Assembly (NCBI GenBank): GCA_034423135.1
Contig: DAOUJC010000004.1
Coordinates: 1-64,000, forward strand
Length of the DNA stretch: 64,000 bases
Direction: 5' to 3'
Origin: JAPPHY01 sp034423135
Lineage (GTDB): Bacteria; Chloroflexota; Dehalococcoidia; Lucifugimonadales; UBA2985
Of this stretch, positions 8,169 to 17,602 are shown piece by piece (the stretch's first letter is position 1; each line of letters opens with the position of its first letter). Position numbers and translations under genes: made by a program. The notes beneath the pieces were generated by a model, which was not told the origin of the DNA, searched no databases, and worked only from the letters and a program-made list of their open reading frames with translations.

Positions 8169-8691
8169 GGGCGGCATACTCGGCTTCGGCGCCGAGCCAG
8201 CAAGAGTGCGCGTCGTGCTCACGGCGCCGCTCTCCAACCTTCCAACGCTATCCAAGCTCATCCTGGACAACCTGCTCAGGAACATGAGGGTTCAGGCCTC
8301 CTCGTCCATTCGCTCATCGGACGTGGAGGAGGACGGGACGGTTGAGCTGGAGATCAACGGCGACGACTCAGGACTGCTTATCGGACGCCGCGGCGAGACG
8401 CTGCAGGCGCTCCAGTACGTCACCAATCTGCTGGTAGGCCGCCGGGCTGAGGGGCGCGTGGTGCTGGACGTGGAGGGATACCGTGAGCGGCGGTATGCTG
8501 CGCTCAGGACGCTGGCGGCGCGTGTCGCCGAGCGCGTTGCGTCCACCGGGCAGTCGGTTACGCTTGAGCCTATGGCGGCCAACGAGCGGCGGGTGATCCA
8601 CCTTGCGCTGTCCGAGAACCCACGTGTGGTCACGGAGAGCACCGGCGTGGGTGACGGACGCAAGATCACGGTCTCGCCCGCAAGGGGGTGA
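8056..8691 (+). CDS. jag: RNA-binding protein Jag/KhpB (Jag-N, KH, R3H)
   Basis: 211 residues from ATG 8056. Jag-N domain: ETTGRTVEEAIEIALEQLG followed by the VISQGKGGILGFG motif. KH domain: about 95-150 (DDSGLLIGRRGETLQALQYV). R3H domain at the C-terminus: PMAANERRVIHLALSENPRVVTES. Family members bind RNA and influence cell division and wall synthesis. The gene follows yidC, as in most bacteria, but starts inside it. Its stop overlaps the start of the next gene by 4 bases (GTGA). Confidence 0.93.
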   Translation: METLETTGRTVEEAIEIALEQLGADRDQVEVDVISQGKGGILGFGAEPARVRVVLTAPLSNLPTLSKLILDNLLRNMRVQASSSIRSSDVEEDGTVELEINGDDSGLLIGRRGETLQALQYVTNLLVGRRAEGRVVLDVEGYRERRYAALRTLAARVAERVASTGQSVTLEPMAANERRVIHLALSENPRVVTESTGVGDGRKITVSPARG

Positions 8692-10829
8692 GGGGGCTAG
8701 GCCGAGTCCTGGCACTGACTACGGCGTTGGTGTTTCTCCTCTCCGCATGCGGCGATGATTCGCCGGTCTTCTCGATGTCTATCGCCGTGGCGCCCATTTA
8801 CGGCGACCTGCCTGCGTACGACAGAGACGAGTGGCGCCACTGGATAGATGAGGATGGAGATTGCCAAAACACACGGCAGGAAGCGCTGGTAGCTGAGTCC
8901 GTCTCGGCCGTCGAATACGCTGACTCCGACCAGTGCAGGGTCGCGTCCGGGGAGTGGATCGACCCCTACTCCGGCGTGTTGTACGCTGACCCCTCGGACC
9001 TGCAGATAGACCACCTGGTGCCCCTGGCAAACGCTCACGCCTCCGGCGGGTGGGCGTGGAGCGGTTCCAGGAAGAGAGCCTACGCGAACGATCTCTCATT
9101 TGCCGGGCACCTGGTGGCTGTGAATGGGCCTGACAACCAGGCAAAGGGCAAGTCCGGGCCGGAGGACTGGCAACCGCCCGCAAGCAGCTACTGGTGCCAG
9201 TACGCCATCGACTGGATTACGATCAAGAACTCTTGGGGGCTGACCGCGACAGAGGCAGAGTTTGCTGCACTCGCGGAGATGCTGGACACCTGTGAGCCTC
9301 GCAGGATTCTCGAAGCCCTTGAGCCGGGAGCTCGCCCCGCTGCTACTGCAACCACGGTTGCCCTCAGTGACGGCGCCTACGCTACCTGCGACGAGGCGGA
9401 GGCCGCCGGGGAGCAGCGAGTACAGGGGAACGAGGGAAGTGGATGGGGCTTTCCGCAATCGACGGTGCCAAGCGCTAGAGACGGAGACAGCGATGGCATC
9501 GTCTGCGAGGTGACTGTACGCAGTGCCACGCCTACGGCAAGAGCGGTCGCCATTCCCACGACCGCAACACCACGGCCCGCTAACGCTGCGCCCTCAGTCG
9601 AAGCCGATGGCGCCTATGCTTCCTGCGACGCGGCGGAGGCCGCCGGCGAACTGCGCGTGCAGGGGAGCCAGGGCAGCGGTCGCGGCTTCCCACAATCTAT
9701 GGTGCCAAGCGCCCGCGACGGAGACGACGACGGCATAGTCTGCGAGGTGACCTTACGCAGCCCCACGCCTACACCGGGACCTGTCGCCACTCCCGCGTCG
9801 GAAGCTTCACCGGCAGCTACCGGCACTGATGGTGTCTACGATTCCTGCGACGAGGCAGAGGCGGCCGGCGAGGAGCGCGGGCAGGGGAGTCAGGGCAGCG
9901 GTCGCGGCTTCCCGCAGTCCATGGTGCCTAACGCTCGTGACGGAGACGAGGACGGCGTAGTCTGCGAGGAGACCGTACAAAGCACGACGCCTACGCCAAG
10001 GCCCGTCGCCACTCCCACGACTGCACCACAGCCGCCCGCTACCGCCGTGCCTTCAGACGAATCTGACGGGGCATATGCCTCCTGTGAAGAGGCGGAGGCC
10101 GCCGGCGAGGAGCGTGTTCAAGGGAGCAGGGGAAGCGGTCGCGGCTTCCCGCAGTCTATGGTGCCAAGCGCTCGTGACGGAGACGACGACGGTGTAGTCT
10201 GTGAGGTGACAGTACGCAGTCCCACGCCTACACCAGAACCTGGCGCTATTCCCGCGACTGAAGCTCCACCGGCTGACACCGGCAATGAGAGTGTCTACGA
10301 TTCCTGCGACGCGGCTGAGGCCGCCGGCGAGGAGCGCGTTCAGGGGAGCAAGGGGAGCGGACGCGGCTTCCCTCAGTCCATGGTGCCGAGCGCGCGTGAC
10401 GGTGACAGCGACGGGGTTGTTTGCGAAGAGGCTGCGCGAAGTGCGACGCCTACGCCAGACGCTCCACCGACCGATTCCGGCTCGGAGGGGGTCTACGCTA
10501 CTTGCGATGACGCCGAGGCCGCGGGCGAGGAGCGCGTGCAGGGGAGCAAGGGAAGCGGTTGGGGTTTCCCTCAGTCCGTGGTGCCGAGCGCACGTGATGG
10601 TGACAGCGACGGGGTTGTTTGCGAAGAGGCTGCGCGAAGTGCCACGCCTACGCCGGACGCTCCACCGACCGATTCCGGCTCGGAGGGGGTCTACGCTACT
10701 TGCGGTGACGCCGAAGCCGCGGGCGAGGAGCGCGTTCAGGGGAGCAGCGGCAGCGGTCGTGGCTTTCCGCAGTCGATGGTGCCCACCGCCCGTGACGGCG
10801 ACGGTGATGGCGTAGTCTGCGAGCGGTAG
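8688..10829 (+). CDS. Secreted lipoprotein: HNH nuclease with seven Excalibur repeats
   Basis: 713 residues from GTG 8688. A signal peptide ends in a lipobox (VFLLSAC, Cys21). The nuclease domain (about 40-220) resembles GmrSD-C/YhcR-type HNH proteins: YDRDEWRHWIDEDGDCQNTR, the core LQIDHLVPLANAHASG (105-120), then NGPDNQAKGKSGPEDW. From about residue 229 come seven copies of an Excalibur-type calcium-binding motif (Y.SCDEAEAAGE...ARDGDxDGxVCE) separated by P/T linkers. Such proteins are extracellular nucleases, possibly for DNA scavenging. The two Cys per repeat suggest disulfides. It probably shares the jag transcript. Confidence 0.88.
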   Translation: MRGLGRVLALTTALVFLLSACGDDSPVFSMSIAVAPIYGDLPAYDRDEWRHWIDEDGDCQNTRQEALVAESVSAVEYADSDQCRVASGEWIDPYSGVLYADPSDLQIDHLVPLANAHASGGWAWSGSRKRAYANDLSFAGHLVAVNGPDNQAKGKSGPEDWQPPASSYWCQYAIDWITIKNSWGLTATEAEFAALAEMLDTCEPRRILEALEPGARPAATATTVALSDGAYATCDEAEAAGEQRVQGNEGSGWGFPQSTVPSARDGDSDGIVCEVTVRSATPTARAVAIPTTATPRPANAAPSVEADGAYASCDAAEAAGELRVQGSQGSGRGFPQSMVPSARDGDDDGIVCEVTLRSPTPTPGPVATPASEASPAATGTDGVYDSCDEAEAAGEERGQGSQGSGRGFPQSMVPNARDGDEDGVVCEETVQSTTPTPRPVATPTTAPQPPATAVPSDESDGAYASCEEAEAAGEERVQGSRGSGRGFPQSMVPSARDGDDDGVVCEVTVRSPTPTPEPGAIPATEAPPADTGNESVYDSCDAAEAAGEERVQGSKGSGRGFPQSMVPSARDGDSDGVVCEEAARSATPTPDAPPTDSGSEGVYATCDDAEAAGEERVQGSKGSGWGFPQSVVPSARDGDSDGVVCEEAARSATPTPDAPPTDSGSEGVYATCGDAEAAGEERVQGSSGSGRGFPQSMVPTARDGDGDGVVCER
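9371..10826 (+). repeat. Seven coding tandem repeats (Excalibur units)
   Basis: Seven units averaging about 210 bases lie in the 3' two thirds of the HNH lipoprotein gene. The last three linkers share nearly identical DNA (AARSATPTPDAPPTDSGSEG encoded twice), a sign of recent unit duplication. Copy number could vary between strains. Confidence 0.85.
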
Positions 10830-10860
10830 GTGGCCGGGAGGCTCCTCGGCCAGATGCCCC

Positions 10861-10918
10861 GCTCAAATGGTTCGACACGCTCACCCCCGTATCAAGTACG
10901 GGGCAGGCTATGAGCGGG
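10861..10918. repeat. Dispersed foldback repeat, core TTCGACA(C/G)GCTCA
   Basis: GCTCAAATGGTTCGACACGC and a distal TGAGCGGGCC flank an internal CCCCGTA/TACGGGG hairpin. The same core with GAGC-type flanks recurs at 27089-27125 and 46390-46422, and degenerate at 30985-31015. It looks like an intergenic REP-like family. Confidence 0.55.
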
Positions 10919-10960
10919 CCGGGGGCGGCGGTCGTACAGCCTTGGTCCAAAAATCAGAAA

Positions 10961-10988
10961 GGGGAGTCCCGCACATGCGGGACTCCCC
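10961..10988 (-). terminator. Rho-independent terminator of the molybdenum hydroxylase gene
   Basis: GGGGAGTCCCGCA and TGCGGGACTCCCC form a perfect 13-bp stem with a 2-base loop. On the minus strand it is followed by TTTCTGATTTTT. It sits 33 bases beyond the minus-strand stop at 11022. Confidence 0.88.
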
Positions 10989-11021
10989 GTCCATCAGGTT
11001 CGCTGACTGTCAGGCTGCGGC

Positions 11022-13307
11022 CTACGCGCTGCCCTTGTCCTTCTCCCACATGGCCTCGAGGATGCGGCCGGGGTTCATCGGCAGGTCGTACATCCTGACA
11101 CCGATTGCGTGGGACACGGCGTTGGCGATCGCTGCCAGCGGCGGCACGATGGGCACCTCGCCCACGCCTCGCGCCCCGTACGGATGACCCGGGTTCGCCA
11201 CCTCGACCAGCACGGTGTCGATCATCGGCAGGTCCAGAGAGATTGGCATCCGGTAGTCCAGCAGCGAGGAGTTGGCCATCTGGCCCGCCTCGTTGTAGAA
11301 GTACTCCTCGTTGATGGCCCAGCCAATGCCCTGAACGGCTCCGCCCTGGATCTGGCCCTCCACGTAGCTGGGGTGGATTGCCTTGCCCACGTCCTGGAGA
11401 GCCGTGTAGCGGAGTACGTCGACCTTGCCCGTCTCCGGGTCCACTTCCACGTCAACGATGTGATGCCCGAATGCTGCGCCCACGCCTCGGGGCGATACGG
11501 TGCTCTTGCCAACCAGCGGTCCGCCAGTCTCCATCAGCCGGGCTGAAAGCTCCCGGAAGGTGATCTGCTGCTCCGGGTTATCCTTGCGTGTGAAGGCGGA
11601 GTCGCTGAACTCGATCTCATCCTCGGTGGTCTCCCACAGGCGTGCCACTCGCTCCTTCATCTGGCGAACCACGTCCTGCGCCGCCTCGTACGACGCCCAG
11701 CCGGTCGCGAACGCCGTGCGGCTGCCGCCAGTCACGGCGGTGTACCCGACCGAGTTGGTGTCGACCACCACCGGGTGCACGTCCTCCGCGGGCAGCCCCA
11801 GTACCTCCGCAGCCTGCATGGCAATGGCAGCGCGGGTACCGCCGATGTCCACCGACCCCTCAACCAACTCGACGGTGCCGTCCGGGTTGACCGCGATGTT
11901 GCAGCTGGACTGCATGCCGGCGTTGAACCAGAACCCGCTGGCTATGCCGCGGCCCCGGTACTTGCCCTCCAGCGGCGTGTTCCAGTGGTCGCTCTCCTTG
12001 GCGGCCATCAGAGTCTCCACGTTGCCGATCTTGGAGAAGGGTACGCCGGTTGCCTGGCGATCGCCCTCCTTGGAGGCGTTCATCAGGTGGAACTCCATGA
12101 CGTCGATGCCGAGCTGCTCGCAGATCTCGTCCACGACGCACTCCACGGCGAACGTCGCCTGCGGCGCGCCGGGTGCGCGGTAGGCCGCCACCTTGGGCTT
12201 GTTCACCACCACGTCGTAGGCGTCGATCTGGATGTTCTCGATGTTGTACATGTTGAGCATGCACATGGCGCCGGCGTTCACCGGGGAGCCGGGGTACGCG
12301 CCGGCCTCGAAGGCGAGGTATGCCTGGGCGGCCTGGATCGTGCCGTCGTTCTTGACGCCAATCTTGCACCATGTATAGCTGCCGGAGCCTGGGCCCGTGG
12401 CCTCCAGGACCTCGGTGCGGGTCATGGTCATCTTGACCGGCCGGCCGGTCATGCGGGACAGCAGCGCGGCCGGCGGCTCGAAGTAGAACGTGGTCTTGCC
12501 GCCAAACCCGCCGCCGATCTCCAGCGGAATGACGCGCACCTGCGATATGGGGACACCCAGCACTGCCGCGGAGTTCTGGCGAATGCCGAAGTGGCCCTGA
12601 GTGCTGGTCCAGATGGTGATGTCGCCGTTCTCGCTCCAGAGGGCGGTCACTGACTGGGGCTCGATGTAGCCCTGATGCACCGTGGGCGTTGTGAACTCCC
12701 GCTCAATGATTAGGTCGGACTCAGCGAATCCCTTCTCCACGTCGCCGCCGGCGAAGCGGGTGTGGGTAGCGACGTTGCTCACCTTGCCCGTGTCCTTGCC
12801 AAGCGACATGGTGGTCTGGGTCTCGATCAGTATGGGGGCGTCATCCTTCATGGCCTCCGGCGCCGTGAGCACGGGCGGCAGCACCTCGTACTCCACCTCG
12901 ATGAGGGACAGCGCCTCCTCGGCTGTGTGAGCCGAGTCGGCTGCGACGGCTGCGATGGCATGTCCCTTGTATAGGGCCTTGTCCTGCGCCAGTATGTTGG
13001 CCGACAGCAGGCGAAGGTTGACCATCGGTCCCTCGCCTAGCGAGACCGGTTCGTTGGAGGTCTCCGGCAGGTCCTTGCTGGTCACGATGGCTTTGACGCC
13101 GGGAAGCTGAAGCGCCTTGCTCACGTCGATGGACTTGATGCGTGCGTGGGCGTGCGGGCTGCGGAGTGTCTTCCCGTGCAACATGCCGGTCGGATGGACG
13201 TCGGCGCCGTACCTGGCACGTCCCGTGACCTTGTCCACGCCGTCATGACGGACGGGCCGGGTGCCCACCACGTTGTATTCACTGGGACGCTCGGTTGTAG
13301 TGGCCAT
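11022..13307 (-). CDS. Xanthine dehydrogenase-family molybdopterin-binding subunit
   Basis: 761 residues, the normal length for the large subunit. Features: N-terminal VVGTRPVRHDGVDKVTGRARYGADV, the molybdopterin-contact segment IGGGFGGKTTFYFEP, AYRAPGAPQATF in the substrate-channel loop, QGGAVQGIGWA, and the catalytic Glu in GARGVGEVP (about 717). The loop is not the AYRCSFR of CO dehydrogenase, so a purine, aldehyde or aromatic substrate is more likely than CO. The FAD and 2Fe-2S subunits it should work with are not next to it, which is odd. It is read alone and ends at a strong terminator. Confidence 0.88.
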   Translation of the reverse strand: MATTTERPSEYNVVGTRPVRHDGVDKVTGRARYGADVHPTGMLHGKTLRSPHAHARIKSIDVSKALQLPGVKAIVTSKDLPETSNEPVSLGEGPMVNLRLLSANILAQDKALYKGHAIAAVAADSAHTAEEALSLIEVEYEVLPPVLTAPEAMKDDAPILIETQTTMSLGKDTGKVSNVATHTRFAGGDVEKGFAESDLIIEREFTTPTVHQGYIEPQSVTALWSENGDITIWTSTQGHFGIRQNSAAVLGVPISQVRVIPLEIGGGFGGKTTFYFEPPAALLSRMTGRPVKMTMTRTEVLEATGPGSGSYTWCKIGVKNDGTIQAAQAYLAFEAGAYPGSPVNAGAMCMLNMYNIENIQIDAYDVVVNKPKVAAYRAPGAPQATFAVECVVDEICEQLGIDVMEFHLMNASKEGDRQATGVPFSKIGNVETLMAAKESDHWNTPLEGKYRGRGIASGFWFNAGMQSSCNIAVNPDGTVELVEGSVDIGGTRAAIAMQAAEVLGLPAEDVHPVVVDTNSVGYTAVTGGSRTAFATGWASYEAAQDVVRQMKERVARLWETTEDEIEFSDSAFTRKDNPEQQITFRELSARLMETGGPLVGKSTVSPRGVGAAFGHHIVDVEVDPETGKVDVLRYTALQDVGKAIHPSYVEGQIQGGAVQGIGWAINEEYFYNEAGQMANSSLLDYRMPISLDLPMIDTVLVEVANPGHPYGARGVGEVPIVPPLAAIANAVSHAIGVRMYDLPMNPGRILEAMWEKDKGSA

Positions 13308-13375
13308 GACTGATTCCTCTCTCCTGTTAAGTATGCTTCAGGCTGTCGTAAGTCTATCACACATCCGCCAACGTC

Positions 13376-14650
13376 TCAAACGCGCCGGCCGCCGGCGCTC
13401 TCCTCCCTGGCGCCGGGCTGACGCGTCACTGACTCCCGCGCGAACAGCAGAAACGCAAGTCCTACGACGCCCACCACTGCGCCGTTCGCCACCAGCGCGG
13501 TCGTGGTTCCGTATGTGTCTGCGGCGAAACCCATGAGCGGCGGCGCGATCAGCAGCGCCAAGTCGCCGAACGACCGCGACACGCCCTGTGCGATGCTCTG
13601 GCGCGACCGCGGGCTGATGTCGCCCACGTAGGCGACCGGAGTCGGGCCATTGATGCCGTTGCCCAGGCCGTAGAGCGCCATCCCAACCACGAACAGGGTC
13701 AGCATTGGGCTTGTGCCCAGCACGAGCAGGGCCATGGACACAATGAGGAGCCCAGGCACTATCGTGGTCTTGCGGCCGAATCGGTCGGACACGGAGCCGG
13801 CGAATGGCAGCAGCAGGAAGGCCAGCGCGGGCGGAATGGTGAAAATTGCACCTATCTGCCCGGGCGAAAGGCCCAACTCGTCGGCGCCCTTGAGCGGTAG
13901 CAGCGTGAACTGCGCCCCACCGCGACTGAAGAATACGACCAGAAACACCAGCCCCACGAGTATGAAGTCGCGGGACTTGAGGAACGAGTACCTTGACCAG
14001 CGACTCTCCTGGGCCAGTGGGCCGCTGTGCGAGCCGGTCGGTCGTCCGGTGTCCTCCGCGTCGTCCGGCGACGGCCTGGTCTCCGGCACCCGCAAGAACG
14101 CCCATACGCCGCTGATCAGCGACACCACGCCTACGGCGAAGAACGGCGCTCGCAGCCCGAAGAGCTCGGCTATCAGGCCTCCCGCGGCGGGGCCAATCGT
14201 GATGCCCAGCGCGAAGCTGCCCTGGTAGATGCTCATAAGCCGCCCGCGGTTGGCAGGCGTGCTGATGTCGCCGATGAATATGACGGCGCCCGTGATGAAT
14301 GCCGCGGATCCCACGCCCGCGATGAACCTGTACACCAGCAGCGGCGCAAGGGAGTCCACGGTGCCGGCCAGCGCGTTTCCCGCCGCTGCGATCAGCGGCC
14401 CGCCTATCAGCACGCTCCGCCGTCCGAATCGCTCGGAGAGGACGGCCGTGGGCATGTTGGTCAGGAAGCGCGCAAGCCCAAAGACGCTGATGACCAAGCC
14501 AACCGTGGCTATGGATACTCCAAGGCTGTCCGCGTAGATGGGCAGGATGGGCGCCACCATCCCCTGCCCGGCGGTGAGCAGGGTGGTGGACACCGCCAGC
14601 AGCAGCACCATCGGGTGCTGGCGAAGGACGGGAATGATGCCTAATAGCAA
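13376..14650 (-). CDS. MFS transporter (drug/metabolite efflux type)
   Basis: 424 residues with about 12 hydrophobic segments in two halves. The motif-A loop between TM2 and TM3 is present (PTAVLSERFGRRSVLIGG), with its second-half counterpart (GSVSDRFGRKTTIVPG). The pattern fits proton-driven major facilitator exporters. The substrate cannot be told from sequence. The gene is followed 25 bases from its start by the PIG-L gene on the same strand, so they may be co-transcribed (PIG-L first). Confidence 0.85.
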   Translation of the reverse strand: MLLGIIPVLRQHPMVLLLAVSTTLLTAGQGMVAPILPIYADSLGVSIATVGLVISVFGLARFLTNMPTAVLSERFGRRSVLIGGPLIAAAGNALAGTVDSLAPLLVYRFIAGVGSAAFITGAVIFIGDISTPANRGRLMSIYQGSFALGITIGPAAGGLIAELFGLRAPFFAVGVVSLISGVWAFLRVPETRPSPDDAEDTGRPTGSHSGPLAQESRWSRYSFLKSRDFILVGLVFLVVFFSRGGAQFTLLPLKGADELGLSPGQIGAIFTIPPALAFLLLPFAGSVSDRFGRKTTIVPGLLIVSMALLVLGTSPMLTLFVVGMALYGLGNGINGPTPVAYVGDISPRSRQSIAQGVSRSFGDLALLIAPPLMGFAADTYGTTTALVANGAVVGVVGLAFLLFARESVTRQPGAREESAGGRRV

Positions 14651-14674
14651 GGCTGCGAGTCCCCGTGAGGCTTC

Positions 14675-15448
14675 CTATGGCTGCGGGGTTGGGCGATCAG
14701 AGGGCTGTGGACGGCCCGGCGCGAACGCATAGCGGCGGAACCCCTCGGCGTATCTGAAGCCGTGCTTCTCGGCAAGCTCCGAAACCCTGCCGCGGATGCG
14801 CTCCTCCATCTCCTCCGGGTCGCCTATCTGGCTCTGGTGCGCCAGCAGCGCCTTGATTCGCACGTCTATCACGTCTGAGACGTCTATCACCACGTCCGGG
14901 TCTGTGGGCGTGGAGGTGTAGATTTCCAGCACCTTGTGCGGCTGGAAGCCTTCCGCCTCGTGCTCGGGGAAGTGCAGCCTGTCCCTGGCGAACGGATAGA
15001 CCGCGTCGAAGGTGGACTGGCCGGCCATCCGGTGGTCGCGGTGGTTGTGGCGGTTGCGGATGAAGGGGTCCTGGCAGAAGATGACGTCCGGCCTGAACCG
15101 CCGTATCTCGCGCACGATTTTGCCGATGACCTCGCGGCTGGACTCAAGCTCGCCGTCGCCGTAGCCGAGGAACGTCACGTCCGTGGTGCCCAGGACGGCG
15201 CAGGCGGCGCGCTGCTCCTCTCGCCGTATGACGGCCAGCCGCTCGGAGGTCATGTCCGGGTCGCTGGTGCCCTTGTCGCCGTCGGTGCACAACACGTAGG
15301 CCAACTCCACGCCCTCGCGCGTCAGCCGGGCGAGCGTGCCCGCGAATCCAAACTCGGCGTCGTCGGGATGGGCGACCACCACCATGGCGCGCTTGTGCTT
15401 GTCCCACGGCATTTCAGGTACGGAGCTTTGGGAGGCGTCGGTTGTCAA
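14675..15448 (-). CDS. PIG-L family deacetylase (LmbE/BshB-like)
   Basis: About 257 residues. The zinc motif AHPDDAEFG is near the N-terminus, and the distal zinc ligand is in NRHNHRDHRMAG. Family members remove N-acetyl groups from N-acetylglucosaminyl compounds, including steps of mycothiol, bacillithiol and GPI synthesis. TTG 15448 has a GAGAGG ribosome site 7 bases upstream; ATG 15412 is the alternative and lacks one. Without neighbouring thiol-synthesis genes the substrate stays open. It lies just upstream of the MFS gene on the same strand. Confidence 0.82.
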   Translation of the reverse strand: MTTDASQSSVPEMPWDKHKRAMVVVAHPDDAEFGFAGTLARLTREGVELAYVLCTDGDKGTSDPDMTSERLAVIRREEQRAACAVLGTTDVTFLGYGDGELESSREVIGKIVREIRRFRPDVIFCQDPFIRNRHNHRDHRMAGQSTFDAVYPFARDRLHFPEHEAEGFQPHKVLEIYTSTPTDPDVVIDVSDVIDVRIKALLAHQSQIGDPEEMEERIRGRVSELAEKHGFRYAEGFRRYAFAPGRPQPSDRPTPQP

Positions 15449-15575
15449 GAGTGACCTCTCAATCCACGGCTGCGGCGCGCGCCACAACGCCGTTCTTTCG
15501 GTTAAGCTCCGTCAAGTTTACCATAACGGATATGGTGTATCATTAGTGGACTCTGGAGCTTCGGAGGGGCCGGCA

Positions 15576-16496
15576 GTGAGCACTTCGCACGTCTTTTCCG
15601 GCAATCCATTGGACAGGGGCGAACGCGAACGCCGCGACGACGAGTGGATCGCCCGCCAATGCGGCGATCCGGCCAGCCGGTTCCTGCCTATGCGGGACCT
15701 GAACGTCCCCGTGTCTGAGGCGGCCGGCGCGGGCCTGGTGTGGCTCAATGCCAAAGAGGTCGAGCAGCTGGACATCCCGGGCCAGCCCATGTTCCTGGGT
15801 CTGCTGGATGGCATCGCACACTTCGTCGTGGACGTTTCGCAGGTTGATGGGACGGCGCGTGAGCTCGACCTGTACGGGCGCGGCAGATACGTTGACGCCC
15901 GCTCGGCAACGGAGCTGCTGGACGCGGCCTCGTGTGGCATAGTGGCGCAGGCGCGAGCGCAGGTGGACTGGCACGCCCGCAACCGCTTCTGCTCGCGGTG
16001 TGGCATGAAAACGGTGATGGCCAGGGGCGGGCAGACCCGCTATTGCGCCGGCTGCGACGCCATCCACTACCCGCGCACCGACCCTGTGGTGATCACCGCC
16101 GTCCACAGCGGCGACTGGTGCCTGCTGGGGCAGTCGAGGGGCCGCGGCACGGGCTCCAACCGCTACTCGGCGCTTGCCGGCTTCGTCGACCAGGGCGAGT
16201 CGATAGAGGAGGCCGTCGCGCGGGAGATCATGGAGGAGTCGGGGATTGCGGTGCGCAACGTGCGCTACCACTCATCGCAGCCGTGGCCGTTCCCGTCGTC
16301 GCTGATGATCGGCTGCCTGGCGGAGGCGGTCACGACGGAAATCGCTGCCGACGATGAGGAGATGTCGGACGTGCGCTGGTTCCACCGAGACGTGGTGGTG
16401 AGGGCGCTGGAAGGCGAGAGCGAAGAGTTGACGCTGCCGGCTCCGCTCGCGATTGCGCATCACATCATCAGGGCATGGGCGCTGCCTCAAGATTAG
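15576..16496 (+). CDS. nudC: NADH pyrophosphatase NudC (Nudix)
   Basis: 306 residues from GTG 15576, which has GGAGGGG 7 bases upstream. The order is typical of NudC: an N-terminal domain, a zinc ribbon (CSRCGM...YCAGCDAIHYPR), then the Nudix box GFVDQGESIEEAVAREIMEE with the SQPWPFP motif (SSQPWPFPSSLMIG) that marks NADH pyrophosphatases. The enzyme hydrolyses NAD(H) and can remove NAD caps from RNA. Longer in-frame upstream sequence overlaps the divergent PIG-L gene and is not supported. Confidence 0.93.
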   Translation: MSTSHVFSGNPLDRGERERRDDEWIARQCGDPASRFLPMRDLNVPVSEAAGAGLVWLNAKEVEQLDIPGQPMFLGLLDGIAHFVVDVSQVDGTARELDLYGRGRYVDARSATELLDAASCGIVAQARAQVDWHARNRFCSRCGMKTVMARGGQTRYCAGCDAIHYPRTDPVVITAVHSGDWCLLGQSRGRGTGSNRYSALAGFVDQGESIEEAVAREIMEESGIAVRNVRYHSSQPWPFPSSLMIGCLAEAVTTEIAADDEEMSDVRWFHRDVVVRALEGESEELTLPAPLAIAHHIIRAWALPQD

Positions 16497-16558
16497 TCCA
16501 TAGAACCGGACAGGTACCAGCCTCACCAAGACCAGCCAATAGTCGACGGCAGCCTTCT

Positions 16559-17602
16559 CTACAGCGGCAGGTGCACGGTGTGCCCGGTGCGCGCGCTGCG
16601 GGACACCGCCTCCGTGAACTCCATGTAGGCCACGCCGTCCTCGAACGTGGTGAGACGGACAGGCTCAAGGCCCCGTATGGCGTTCGCAAACTCCTCCTCA
16701 ACGCGCCACGACTGCTGCTTCTCGACGGGCACCTCTATCTCCGCGAGCGTGTCATCGCCGCGGCGGCCGCCGGACAGCCGCATGGAGCCGCTCTCCAGGT
16801 GCAGCGTGCCCTCCGTGCCGAATAGCCACACGTCGCCGGACGGCGCCAGGCCGGTTACGGCGCTGAACGCCATGTGCGCCTGCGCCCCGGTGGCCAGCCG
16901 GCTGATAACCTCCACGTGGTCCGGGACGGAGACCGTCCGCAGAAGGCCGTCGGCGTCCGCGCGCCGGTTGACTGTCACGCTGGTCATGGCCAGTACCTCC
17001 GTAGCCGGGCCAATCCACCGCATCATCGCCTCGTACCACACGCCAAGGAACATCACGTTGTGGCCGCTCACCGTGCGATCGTGCCGCCACTGCAGCGGCC
17101 CGCCGAACTCCGGGAAGCCCGCGCCGCTGACGCGCATCTCGACGGAGGTGAGCGCGCCGAGGTAGCCGGACGACACAAGCTCGCGGATGGTGGTGTCCAC
17201 CTTCAGCGTGAACGGCGACGGCACAACCTGCGCGACGAGCTCTGGATGGAGGCGCGAGGCGTTGAGCATGGCCTTTGCCTCGGCTGCGTCCATGGCCATG
17301 CGCGCCTCCGTGAGGACGTGCTTGCCGGCCTCAAGCGCAGCGATTGTGATGGGGCAGTGCATGTATGGCCACGTGCCGATACACACCGCGTCGATGTCAG
17401 GGGACTGGACCAGCTGCTGCCAGTCGTCGTAGACGCGGGGGATTTCGAACTCGTCTGCGACGCGCTGCCCGGACTCGCGGCTGCGGTTGGCCACGCCCAC
17501 CACGTCGACACCGTCGAGTGCCTGGAAGCCCGGTATGTGGCGCGCCTGGCTGTTGGCGCCGGCCCCCACCACGCCCACGCGTATGTTCTGGCTGCTGGTC
17601 AT
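16559..17602 (-). CDS. Gfo/Idh/MocA family oxidoreductase
   Basis: About 347 residues from ATG 17602, preceded by GGAGGTGCC. Rossmann start VGVVGAGANSQARHIPGF, then YDDWQQLVQSPDIDAVCIGTWPYMH and the EAGKHVLTEARMAM block holding the conserved E..H..EK-like segment (here EKP is replaced by TEA). The C-terminal alpha/beta domain follows. It should oxidise a sugar, inositol or related alcohol with NAD(P). The altered EKP motif may mean an atypical or lost activity. Confidence 0.8.
   Translation of the reverse strand: MTSSQNIRVGVVGAGANSQARHIPGFQALDGVDVVGVANRSRESGQRVADEFEIPRVYDDWQQLVQSPDIDAVCIGTWPYMHCPITIAALEAGKHVLTEARMAMDAAEAKAMLNASRLHPELVAQVVPSPFTLKVDTTIRELVSSGYLGALTSVEMRVSGAGFPEFGGPLQWRHDRTVSGHNVMFLGVWYEAMMRWIGPATEVLAMTSVTVNRRADADGLLRTVSVPDHVEVISRLATGAQAHMAFSAVTGLAPSGDVWLFGTEGTLHLESGSMRLSGGRRGDDTLAEIEVPVEKQQSWRVEEEFANAIRGLEPVRLTTFEDGVAYMEFTEAVSRSARTGHTVHLPL

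Noticed and set aside
9371..10826. A CRISPR array or non-coding tandem repeat
   Set aside because: The units are about 210 bases, in frame, and encode Excalibur domains with conserved Cys and Asp. There are no short repeats with unique spacers.
11022..13307. CO dehydrogenase large subunit (coxL)
   Set aside because: The active-site loop reads AYRAPGAPQ rather than the AYRCSFR of true CO dehydrogenases.
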